From IMG/VR virus record IMGVR_UViG_3300034684_000139, positions 1 to 48,666 of that record: DNA of 48,666 nucleotides. One strand, given 5' to 3'. Shown here piece by piece: positions 8,476 through 15,350 of the stretch. Source of the stretch: a virus. The notes below the pieces were generated by a model. That model saw nothing but the letters and a program-made list of their open reading frames with translations. It was not told where the DNA came from and did not search any database. The position numbers and the translations under genes are program-made. The number at the start of each line of letters is the position of its first letter. Positions within the stretch are counted from its first letter, which is position 1.

Positions 8476-8693
8476 TGAGCTGGTGCTCATGCCATCAAGC
8501 GGTACATCCGCAGGCCTCGGATGATCCAGTGCTGCTTGACGGGACAAGTAAATAAGAACAGCTGCCTACTGGATAAGGAAGCTGCAGCCGGAACGGAGAA
8601 TATCTCCGTCAGGACTGCGGTAGGTATCCTATTGCCTTTTTGCAGCTGACCATGACTTTTCCTCCGTTCCAGGAAATCAACGGAGGAAATTTT
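8476..8693 (+). ncRNA. Structured leader RNA with a Shine-Dalgarno switch ahead of the sigma-like gene
   Basis: About 215 bases without a gene but dense in helices: CAAGC (8496-8500)/GCTTG (8534-8538) enclosing ATCCG (8506-8510)/CGGAT (8518-8522); CAGCTGC (8559-8565)/GCAGCTG (8642-8648) enclosing the perfect hairpin ACGGAGA (8593-8599)/TCTCCGT (8603-8609); and CCTCCGTT (8661-8668)/AACGGAGG (8679-8686), which buries the ribosome site of the next gene. A competing perfect 9-bp helix, GGAACGGAG (8590-8598) with CTCCGTTCC (8662-8670), would break both smaller hairpins and free the ribosome site. This is the architecture of a cis-acting translational switch. The ligand or trigger is unknown. Confidence 0.65.
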
Positions 8694-9221
8694 ATGAACA
8701 GTAATGACAAGCAGTACAAAATCTACATCCGCAGCACCAAACAGTGGGTGCCCGTAACCGAAGAAATCTATCTCACCTATTACCGACCCGTATGGCGTAA
8801 ACAGAAGGCCGCACAAAAAGCCGGTCAGTGCATCTGTCCGAAGAACAAGCTCTGGATATGCGACGGCGATTGCGCTATGTGCGAATACCACGCAGCCGGA
8901 AACACTATTTCACTCGATGCGCCGATGGAAAACGCAGCCGGTGAGGATTTCTGCCTCTTGGATACTCTTGAGGACAAGGACAGCAGCTTTGCCGACGTCC
9001 TTGTGGACAGGCTTCTGCTTGAACAGCTTCTCGACGAGCTTGCGGAGTGTGACCCCGAAGGTAAACGTATCTGTGAACTCATCATGGAGGGTAGCTCCAA
9101 GACGGAAATCGCGGATACCCTTCAGCGCGAGTTCGGTGGCGACTGGTACAAGTCAAAAGCCGTTTATCGTGAAAAGCAGGTGCTCGACCAGCTTCGCAAA
9201 CGCATATTAGGTTTCAAGTAA
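8694..9221 (+). CDS. Sigma-70-like (region 4) protein of the early phage operon
   Basis: A 175-residue protein. The first third has a short cysteine cluster (CICPKNKLWICDGDCAMC, residues about 45-62) that could bind metal. The C-terminal half (about 100-170) resembles sigma region 4: LLLEQLLDELAE, then MEGSSKTEIADTLQREFGGDW with the HTH, then basic YREKQVLDQLRKRI. Such proteins are commonly labelled sigma-70 family in clostridial mobile elements and may direct RNA polymerase to element promoters or act as a DNA-binding regulator. The ATG follows GGAGG, which is held in a perfect 8-bp stem, so its translation is probably regulated. A terminator follows at once, isolating it from the DUF2800 operon. 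Confidence 0.7.
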   Translation: MNSNDKQYKIYIRSTKQWVPVTEEIYLTYYRPVWRKQKAAQKAGQCICPKNKLWICDGDCAMCEYHAAGNTISLDAPMENAAGEDFCLLDTLEDKDSSFADVLVDRLLLEQLLDELAECDPEGKRICELIMEGSSKTEIADTLQREFGGDWYKSKAVYREKQVLDQLRKRILGFK

Positions 9222-9233
9222 TCACACGGTTGT

Positions 9234-9277
9234 GCCCTCTGTCAGAGAAATTTGGCGGAGGGCAAAATTATTTTTCT
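9234..9277 (+). terminator. Terminator after the sigma-like gene
   Basis: GCCCTC (9234-9239) pairs with GAGGGC (9258-9263), followed by a T-rich stretch. The next leader element starts only a few bases further on. Confidence 0.75.
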
Positions 9278-9280
9278 GTT

Positions 9281-9360
9281 TTTTTGTACGAAGGGCTTCT
9301 TTTTTTCCAGTGGGTAGTGAGGACAGGGAAACGAAAAGCCCTCAGATTGGAGGAAGCCCT
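9281..9360 (+). ncRNA. Leader element copy 1 (core CCAGTGGGTAGTGAGGAC)
   Basis: First of three similar leaders in the window, with GTACG at 9286-9290 and the 18-base core at 9307-9324. AGGGCTT (9292-9298) can pair with AAGCCCT at 9336-9342, or, one base longer, AGGGCTTC (9292-9299) with GAAGCCCT at 9353-9360, directly before the start codon. The second pairing, extended by CCAGT (9307-9311) with ATTGG (9346-9350), would bury GGAGG. The two 3' copies of AAGCCCT make a clear either/or choice. Confidence 0.6.
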
Positions 9361-9361
9361 A

Positions 9362-9601
9362 ATGAACGAGAAAAGACAAGTAACCGACACGGACGAGCAA
9401 TTAATTGACATCTTGACTGCAATTTCCGTCGTGTCCAAGCGACTGGCGAGAAACCTCACTATCCTCGCTGCACAAAGCAAATCTAAGGAAGGAGAGAAAA
9501 CGAATGAGCAATATGAGCGAGATGGCATCGACCATCGAAGAATTGCGCAATGTGTGCAACGAACTCGAACAAGTTCGTACTGTTATCAGCGACGCGGCTA
9601 A
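9362..9601 (+). CDS. Small helical phage protein, unknown function
   Basis: A 79-residue frame starting at ATG 9362 behind GGAGG. The first 45 residues (VTDTDEQLIDILTAISVVSKR) form a plausible amphipathic helix and look like a real small phage protein. The last 33 residues overlap the next gene in another frame and have an odd composition (RTRTSSYCYQRRG), so the true functional part may be only the N-terminal half, or the end has drifted. It is the first gene behind leader element 1. Confidence 0.55.
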   Translation: MNEKRQVTDTDEQLIDILTAISVVSKRLARNLTILAAQSKSKEGEKTNEQYERDGIDHRRIAQCVQRTRTSSYCYQRRG

Positions 9602-9839
9602 CTGGCTGGCGGAGCAATTTAGCGGTGATGAAGCACCGGAAGCGCCCACACCCGTGAAAGAACCACCGCTCACGTTGGAAGCGGTCAGAGCCGTCCTTGC
9701 GAATAAGTCCCGTGCGGGCTATACCGCTCAGATTCGCTCTCTGCTCCAGAAGTACGGTGCCGACAAGCTGTCGGGCGTTGACCCCGCTAATTACAAGGCG
9801 CTGCTTGCCGATGCGGAGGAACTGAACAATGCCACCTAA
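9504..9839 (+). CDS. Small acidic phage protein upstream of DUF2800, unknown function
   Basis: A 111-residue protein with GGAG nine bases ahead of its ATG. An N-terminal helical segment (IEELRNVCNELEQVR) is followed by a Pro/Glu-rich linker (about 46-62) and a C-terminal helical domain (LEAVRAVLANKSRAGYTAQI ... LLQKYGADKLSGV). The C-terminal pattern resembles the rRNA-biogenesis Rrp5-like label often given to phage proteins in this position, without proven function. It overlaps DUF2800 by 11 bases, so the two are translationally coupled. Confidence 0.75.
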   Translation: MSNMSEMASTIEELRNVCNELEQVRTVISDAANWLAEQFSGDEAPEAPTPVKEPPLTLEAVRAVLANKSRAGYTAQIRSLLQKYGADKLSGVDPANYKALLADAEELNNAT

Positions 9840-10968
9840 AGGACACGCAGTACTATCTGCATCATCTTCTGAGCGCTGGCTTCACTGTCCTCCCTCCGCT
9901 CGGCTCTGCGAGAGCTATGAGGATAAAGGCTCGGACTACGCCGCTGAAGGCACCGATGCTCACGAGCTTTGTGAATATAAGCTCCGCAAAGCGCTGGGTA
10001 TGGAAGCACAGGACCCAACTGAAAACCTTACATGGTTCAACGAAGAAATGTCGGACTGTGCCAATGGTTATGCTGCCTATGTTCTTGAACAGATGGAAGC
10101 CGCAAAGCAGACCTGCGCTGACCCCGTCGTCTTGATTGAACAGCGCGTAGACTTTTCCCGCTGGGTTGAGTCAGGCTACGGCACCGCCGACTGCATCATT
10201 ATCGCGGACGGCACCTTGCAGATCATTGACTACAAGCATGGGTTGGGCGTGCTCGTAAGCGCAGAGGAAAACCCGCAGATGCAGTGTTACGCACTCGGTG
10301 CACTGGAGCTTTTCGACTACATTTACGACATCGACTCGGTGCGCATGACCATCTACCAGCCCCGCCGCGACAATGTCAGCACCTACGAAATCTCAAAGGA
10401 CGAGCTCTACCGCTGGGCGGACGAAGTGCTCAAGCCCACAGCCGACCTTGCTTTCGCCGGTGATGGTAACTTCCTCTGCGGGGAATGGTGCGGCTTTTGC
10501 AAGGCAAAGCACGATTGCCGAGCCAGAGCCGACGCCAACATGGAGCTTGCCCGCTATGACTTTAAGCTGCCTCCTCTGCTGACAGATGAGGAGGTCGAAA
10601 AAATTATCTCCCGTGTTGATGACCTTGTCGCATGGGCATCGGATATCAAGGACTACGCACTGCAACAGGCTATCAGCGGTAAGGAATGGAACGGCTGGAA
10701 ACTGGTCGAAGGTCGCTCCAACCGCAAATACACAAACGAAACAGCAGTCGCCGGTGCTGTCACCGACGCTGGCTTTGACCCTTACGAGCGCAAGGTGCTC
10801 GGTGTCACCGCCATGCAGAAGCTGCTCGGCAAATCCCGCTTTGAAGAACTCCTCGCGGCGCATATCGAAAAACCGCAGGGTAAACCCACGCTCGTCCCGG
10901 AGAGTGATAAGCGTCCGGCGATGAACACAGCCAAGAATGATTTTATGGAGGAAAACGATTATGAATAA
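9829..10968 (+). CDS. DUF2800 protein, Cas4/RecB-like nuclease fold
   Basis: A 379-residue protein. The start MPPKGHAVLSASSSERWLHC is typical of DUF2800, as is GTADCIIIADG...IIDYKHG (about 120-140), which supplies the D ... D-Y-K pattern of PD-(D/E)xK nucleases. A cysteine set, CGEWCGFCKAKHDC (about 218-231), together with the early SERWLHCPPS cysteine, matches the 4Fe-4S cluster of Cas4/AddB-like enzymes. In phages it stands beside the DUF2815 protein and the polymerase, suggesting exonuclease activity in recombination or replication. It overlaps the start of DUF2815 by 8 bases. Family call strong; exact activity inferred. Confidence 0.88.
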   Translation: MPPKGHAVLSASSSERWLHCPPSARLCESYEDKGSDYAAEGTDAHELCEYKLRKALGMEAQDPTENLTWFNEEMSDCANGYAAYVLEQMEAAKQTCADPVVLIEQRVDFSRWVESGYGTADCIIIADGTLQIIDYKHGLGVLVSAEENPQMQCYALGALELFDYIYDIDSVRMTIYQPRRDNVSTYEISKDELYRWADEVLKPTADLAFAGDGNFLCGEWCGFCKAKHDCRARADANMELARYDFKLPPLLTDEEVEKIISRVDDLVAWASDIKDYALQQAISGKEWNGWKLVEGRSNRKYTNETAVAGAVTDAGFDPYERKVLGVTAMQKLLGKSRFEELLAAHIEKPQGKPTLVPESDKRPAMNTAKNDFMEENDYE

Positions 10969-11536
10969 CAACACAAACAAGGTAAGCAACCCGATGAAGG
11001 TTATCACTGGTCCTGACACCCGCTGGTCTTACGCCAACGTCTGGGAGGCAAAGTCTATCAACGGCGGCACTCCGAAGTTCTCGGTCAGCCTCATCATCCC
11101 GAAGTCCGATACCAAGACGGTCGCAAAGGTCAAGGCTGCGATTGAAGCTGCCTACCATGAAGGTGAGTCCAAGCTCAAGGGCAACGGAAAGTCCGTGCCT
11201 CCGATGGCGGCTCTCAAGACCCCTCTCCGCGATGGTGACTCAGAACGTCCCGACGATGACGCTTACACCAATGCTTACTTTATCAACGCCAATGCGACTA
11301 CTGCTCCCGGTATCGTGGATGCTGACCGCAATCCTATCCTGACCCGCTCCGAGGTGTATTCCGGTGTGTATGGCAGAGCCAGCATCAGCTTCTATGCCTT
11401 TAACAGCAACGGCAACAAGGGCATTGCCTGTGGTCTCAACAACCTGCAGAAGGTGCGCGACGGCGAGCCTCTCGGCGGTAAGATAAGTGCTGAGTCCGAC
11501 TTCGCCACTGACGATGACGACGAGTTCTTGAACTGA
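10961..11536 (+). CDS. DUF2815 protein, probable single-strand DNA-binding or annealing partner
   Basis: A 191-residue protein starting at ATG 10961 behind ATGGAGG. It carries the DUF2815 pattern: KVITGPDTRWSYANVW, FSVSLIIPKSDTKTV, YTNAYFINANATTAPGIVD and YGRASISFYAFNSNGNKGIA, and an acidic C-terminal tail ending DDDDEFLN. An acidic tip is typical of SSB-like proteins that recruit partners, and the family's structure is OB-fold-like as far as known. It is always next to DUF2800 in such phages, so the two probably act on the same DNA end. High confidence in the family, moderate in the role. Confidence 0.88.
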   Translation: MNNNTNKVSNPMKVITGPDTRWSYANVWEAKSINGGTPKFSVSLIIPKSDTKTVAKVKAAIEAAYHEGESKLKGNGKSVPPMAALKTPLRDGDSERPDDDAYTNAYFINANATTAPGIVDADRNPILTRSEVYSGVYGRASISFYAFNSNGNKGIACGLNNLQKVRDGEPLGGKISAESDFATDDDDEFLN

Positions 11537-11548
11537 TGAGGTGCTGAT

Positions 11549-11707
11549 ATGGAATTCTACGAATTTGCAAAGCACTTTGTTGTATGCGGAGCTTTCGGAG
11601 CACTTGTCGGCTTGATGAGCTGGTCTTTTGGATACTGGATTTACCAGTTGGTTGCCTACATCTGCAAAAAGGTCAAAGCACATAAAGAGAAAAAAGCTGT
11701 TAAATAG
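11549..11707 (+). CDS. 52-residue single-span membrane protein
   Basis: ATG 11549 follows GAGGTG after a short gap from DUF2815. The product has one hydrophobic span (about 12-37, VCGAFGALVGLMSWSFGYWI) and a strongly basic tail (KKVKAHKEKKA), so it would sit in the membrane with its tail in the cytoplasm. It lies inside the replication operon. Possible roles include anchoring replication to the membrane or superinfection exclusion; neither is shown. Confidence 0.6.
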   Translation: MEFYEFAKHFVVCGAFGALVGLMSWSFGYWIYQLVAYICKKVKAHKEKKAVK

Positions 11708-11729
11708 CTGGACAACAACTAAAAGGATT

Positions 11730-11762
11730 CAGGGCGGCGGCGACTTGTTCAATGCCGCCCTG
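11730..11762 (+). other. GC-rich hairpin before the DNA polymerase gene
   Basis: CAGGGCGGC (11730-11738) and GCCGCCCTG (11754-11762) form a perfect 9-bp stem with no T run, nine bases before the GGAGG of the polymerase gene. It may stabilise or process the transcript, or lower translation. Confidence 0.5.
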
Positions 11763-11780
11763 TCCGTATAGGAGGACGAA

Positions 11781-13721
11781 ATGAAATCACTCAGTATAGA
11801 TATTGAGACATTTTCCAGTGTGAGCCTTGCCAAGTCAGGCGTTTACCGCTATGTCGAAGCGCCGGATTTTGAAATATTGCTGTTCGGTTATTCTGTGGAC
11901 GGTGGCGAAGTACAGGTCGTCGATCTTGCCTGCGGCGAGAAGATACCAGATACGATTATCGCCGCTCTCATTGATGGAGCAGTTACAAAATGGGCCTTCA
12001 ACGCAAACTTTGAGAGGATCTGCCTGTCTCGCTTTCTTGGACTCCCTACCGGCGAATACATCAACCCTGCCTCATGGAAATGTTCGATGGTATGGGCAGC
12101 GACGATGGGATTGCCATTGTCGCTGGAAGGCGTCGGCTCGGTGCTTAAGCTGGACAAGCAGAAACTCACCGAAGGCAAGGACCTCATCAAATTTTTCTGT
12201 CAGCCTTGTACGCCCACAAAAGCTAACGGTGAACGAACCCGTAATTATGCGCATCACGCTCCGGACAAGTGGTCAGCGTTCAAAAAATATAACATCCGCG
12301 ATGTTGAGGCAGAAATGTCGATACAGGCGCGGCTTGCCAAGTTTCCAGTGTCGGAGTCCATTTGGGACGAATATCACCTCGACCAAGAGATAAATGACCG
12401 AGGTGTTGCGCTGGATATAGCGCTGGTACAGGAAGCCATCGAAATAGACGGTCGCTCCCGCTCCGAGCTCACTGCCGCTATTAAGCACATTACCGAGCTT
12501 GATAATCCTAACTCAGTACAGCAGATGAAGCAGTGGCTTGCCGAAAACGGCATGGAGACCGACACACTCGGCAAAAAGGCTGTCGTGGATCTGCTCAAGA
12601 CCGCGCCGCCGGTACTCGCCGATGTGCTTCTGCTCAGGCAGCAGCTTGCAAAATCGTCGGTGAAAAAGTATCAGGCGATGGAAAACGCGGTCTGCGCCGA
12701 CGGTCGTGCTCGTGGGATGTTTCAGTTCTACGGTGCAAATCGTACCGGGCGCTGGGCAGGTCGGCTCATCCAGATGCAAAACCTACCGCAAAACCATCTG
12801 GAGGATTTAGCTGAAGCCCGCAGCCTCGTTCGTGTCGGCGACTTTGATGCTCTTAAAATGCTCTACGAGGATGTGCCGGATACCCTCTCTCAGCTAATAC
12901 GCACTGCTTTTATTCCGAGAAATGGTGCAAAGTTTATCGTTTCCGACTTCAGTGCCATCGAAGCCCGCGTGATTGCGTGGCTTGCCGGAGAAAAATGGAG
13001 ACAGGAAGTGTTTGAGGGCGGCGGTGACATTTACTGTGCGTCCGCGTCGCAGATGTTCAAGGTGCCGGTCGAGAAGCATGGCATAAACGGTCACTTAAGG
13101 CAGAAAGGCAAAATTGCAGAACTTGCACTCGGTTATGGCGGCTCAGTTGGTGCGCTCAAAGCAATGGGCGCTCTTGATATGGGCTTGAACGAAGATGAGC
13201 TTCAGCCGCTGGTCACAGCGTGGCGGCAAGCTAATCCGCACATTGTGCAGTTCTGGTGGGACGTTGACCGTGCTGCTACAGAGGCAGTTCGGGACAAGCG
13301 CATCAGCGTCACTCACGGCATCAAGTTCTACTGCCAGAGTGCGATGCTGTTCATCGTGCTCCCGTCCGGCAGACAGCTCGCCTATGTAAAGCCGCGCATG
13401 GGTGAAAACCAGTTCGGTGGGTATTGCATCACCTACGAAGGCGTCGGCGGCACAAAGAAATGGGAGAGGCTTGATTCATACGGTCCGAAATTTGTGGAAA
13501 ACATTGTTCAGGCGACCGCCCGCGATATTCTCTGCTATGCCATGCAGACGCTCCGCTGCTGCTCCATCGTCATGCATATACACGACGAACTTGTTATCGA
13601 AGCGGACCCGCGTATGTCTTTAGCAGCGGTTTGTGAGCAAATGGGTAGAACTCCGCCGTGGGCAAAAGGCTTACTGCTACGCGCCGATGGCTACGAAACA
13701 GATTTTTATAAAAAAGATTAG
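11781..13721 (+). CDS. Phage family A DNA polymerase with 3'-5' exonuclease domain
   Basis: A 646-residue protein. The exonuclease domain begins with SIDIETF (D7, E9) and continues with FNANFE (about 74-79), the ExoI and ExoII-like motifs. The polymerase domain has motif A VSDFSAIEARV (about 388-398), motif B-like KIAELALGYGGSVGALK (about 443-459) and motif C HIHDELVIEAD (about 598-608). It lacks a 5' nuclease domain, as usual for phage enzymes of this type. It would copy the phage genome at the fork together with the VapE primase-helicase downstream. SD GGAGG five bases before ATG. Intact and full-length by eye. Confidence 0.95.
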   Translation: MKSLSIDIETFSSVSLAKSGVYRYVEAPDFEILLFGYSVDGGEVQVVDLACGEKIPDTIIAALIDGAVTKWAFNANFERICLSRFLGLPTGEYINPASWKCSMVWAATMGLPLSLEGVGSVLKLDKQKLTEGKDLIKFFCQPCTPTKANGERTRNYAHHAPDKWSAFKKYNIRDVEAEMSIQARLAKFPVSESIWDEYHLDQEINDRGVALDIALVQEAIEIDGRSRSELTAAIKHITELDNPNSVQQMKQWLAENGMETDTLGKKAVVDLLKTAPPVLADVLLLRQQLAKSSVKKYQAMENAVCADGRARGMFQFYGANRTGRWAGRLIQMQNLPQNHLEDLAEARSLVRVGDFDALKMLYEDVPDTLSQLIRTAFIPRNGAKFIVSDFSAIEARVIAWLAGEKWRQEVFEGGGDIYCASASQMFKVPVEKHGINGHLRQKGKIAELALGYGGSVGALKAMGALDMGLNEDELQPLVTAWRQANPHIVQFWWDVDRAATEAVRDKRISVTHGIKFYCQSAMLFIVLPSGRQLAYVKPRMGENQFGGYCITYEGVGGTKKWERLDSYGPKFVENIVQATARDILCYAMQTLRCCSIVMHIHDELVIEADPRMSLAAVCEQMGRTPPWAKGLLLRADGYETDFYKKD

Positions 13722-13728
13722 AAGATTT

Positions 13729-13799
13729 TTGTACGACGGGGCTTCTTTTTTCCAGTGGGTAGTAGAGACGGACAAGAAGCCCGTCGTGAAAGGAGCGTT
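13729..13799 (+). ncRNA. Leader element copy 2 (core CCAGTGGGTAGTAGAGAC)
   Basis: Second copy, beginning seven bases after the polymerase stop. GTACG lies at 13731-13735 and the core at 13752-13769. ACGACGGGGCTTC (13733-13745) pairs with GAAGCCCGTCGT (13776-13787): 12 bp with a single bulged G. In this copy the long hairpin leaves AAAGGAG of the next gene outside, although the CTTCTTTT side could pair with GAAAGGAG as an alternative. Confidence 0.6.
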
Positions 13800-13803
13800 C
13801 CCA

Positions 13804-14229
13804 TTGAGTATAAACAAATTCAACAGCGAGGGCTATTACGACCCTACCGCCTTTGAAGCTATGACAAGGATTGAAAAAGAGGAACGTGCGCTTCGTGCCT
13901 TCCGACCTATCGTATATATCTGTTCGCCGTTTTCAGGTGACGTGGAAGGCAACGTGAAAGCCGCGCAAGGCTACAGCCGGTATGCCGTTGACAAAGGTTA
14001 TATCCCTATCGCGCCACATCTGTTGTTTCCGCAGTTTCTGGACGACAACAATCCGAAGGAGCGCGAGCTGGGGCTATTTTTCGGAAATGCCCTGATGAGC
14101 AAGTGCTCGGAGGTCTGGGTATTCGGCTGCAACATCTCATCCGGCATGGAAGCCGAAATCAAGCGGGCAAAGTGGAAAAGCTACCGCCTGCGATACTTTA
14201 CCGAAGAATGTGAGGAGGTAACAGAATGA
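13804..14229 (+). CDS. DUF4406 protein, nucleoside 2-deoxyribosyltransferase-like
   Basis: A 141-residue protein. I choose TTG 13804 because AAAGGAG lies eight bases upstream; no ATG fits better. The core RPIVYICSPFSGD ... NVKAAQGYSRYAVDKGYIPIAPHLLFPQFL ... MSKCSEVWVFGCNISSGMEAEI is the DUF4406 / nucleoside deoxyribosyltransferase-like fold, with the YICSPFSG loop for the sugar-phosphate and SSGMEAE carrying the family's glutamate. Phage members may alter the nucleotide pool or remove base analogues; the substrate is not known. The stop overlaps the next start (ATGA). Confidence 0.8.
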   Translation: MSINKFNSEGYYDPTAFEAMTRIEKEERALRAFRPIVYICSPFSGDVEGNVKAAQGYSRYAVDKGYIPIAPHLLFPQFLDDNNPKERELGLFFGNALMSKCSEVWVFGCNISSGMEAEIKRAKWKSYRLRYFTEECEEVTE

Positions 14230-15350
14230 ACAGCACTTATAACAGGCAGGAAGTTCAGGAATGCTTGATTGTCAATATGGCGCAAGTCCTGTCCAGAGAA
14301 GAATATGCAAAATTTAAATCCGCTTTAGAGGAAATGACAGATGAGGACTTCTGGCAGTTTGTTGCAGAGGGTCTCGCTACCGCTCCTAAGGGTGTGGGTT
14401 ATAAGGAGCAAGCAAAACTGGTCAATGAAATCAGAAGCATTAACGGAATAACTCCTAAAAATTCAGCTATGAACGACGTGAAGCTACAGGTGGTGTCAGA
14501 AGAAATGAGCCGACAGGTGTGGAACCGTATAATCGCATCACGCCCCAGCGATGTAATAAAGCTGACTGGCGATGAAGATAGTCGGCTTATTCACTTGTGG
14601 GAAAAGAGCACCGAAAACGTCTCTATCCCATCTGACCTCTTTTTTGCAGGTACGATTCCGCTTTTGGATTGCAGAATCGTTATCGACGAAACCGAATGCT
14701 GTAGTAACGGCAAGGTCGTGTCCTACAGAGTAGTCATTTTCTCAGACTATGCAGAACGGCTTCGTTTGGCTGAGATTGACGAGCCGGTTACAGTTGGCGC
14801 TATCGTCAACGACCCTATCAACGGTGCATATTCTTTTATTCCTTTTCATGTGGTAAAAGGCGTAGACAGTATCCTGTTCAGTGGGATGGCTTATCATGGC
14901 TTGCCCGAAAAATACATTCAGCAGGCCAAGGAAACTGTAACTATGCAGCAGGTAACGCAAATGGCCATAGCCTTTTTGGAAACGTGGTACGGAATTCAGA
15001 TTGCTCTCCTGCACCCGACCATGCGTGAGGTGTTTCGCCACCCAAGAACAGCGCCGGACACTACTGATGTACCCACGCGGACAGGCAAACGTAAGAATCG
15101 CGTAAAGTACATCAAGGTGCACGTTATCAACAGTGATGAAATGAACGCTGCTATGTATGGCGAGTCCAAGACCTTCACCCGCCATGCCCTTGTTTGGTAC
15201 GTTATAGGACATTGGCGTAATTTTGCCGACGGAAGAAAAGTCTTTGTGAAGCCCTTCTGGAAAGGGCCGCTCCGCGAACTTAAAGAAAAAATTGAAATGA
15301 GAGAACGAGAAATAGTTCAGGCTACAGGAGGTGTCTGCAATGCTGGTTAA
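14226..15350 (+). CDS. Phage protein of unknown function in the replication operon
   Basis: A 374-residue protein that I do not recognise with certainty. The N-terminus is helical (QEVQECLIVNMAQVLSREEY), the middle looks beta-rich (DCRIVIDETECC ... SYRVVIFSDY), and the C-terminal third has a basic stretch (TRTGKRKNRVKYIKVHV) followed by ESKTFTRHALVWYVIGHWRNF, whose Trp/His pattern recurs in small phage proteins of unknown function. There are no clear catalytic motifs. It is coupled to the DUF4406 gene by a 4-base overlap and overlaps the first codons of vapE, so it belongs to the replication operon. Confidence 0.75.
   Translation: MNSTYNRQEVQECLIVNMAQVLSREEYAKFKSALEEMTDEDFWQFVAEGLATAPKGVGYKEQAKLVNEIRSINGITPKNSAMNDVKLQVVSEEMSRQVWNRIIASRPSDVIKLTGDEDSRLIHLWEKSTENVSIPSDLFFAGTIPLLDCRIVIDETECCSNGKVVSYRVVIFSDYAERLRLAEIDEPVTVGAIVNDPINGAYSFIPFHVVKGVDSILFSGMAYHGLPEKYIQQAKETVTMQQVTQMAIAFLETWYGIQIALLHPTMREVFRHPRTAPDTTDVPTRTGKRKNRVKYIKVHVINSDEMNAAMYGESKTFTRHALVWYVIGHWRNFADGRKVFVKPFWKGPLRELKEKIEMREREIVQATGGVCNAG

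Noticed and set aside
8740-8760. A possible fourth copy of the leader core (CAGTGGGT) inside the sigma-like gene
   Set aside because: Only eight bases match, inside coding sequence (KQWVPV), with none of the flanking features.
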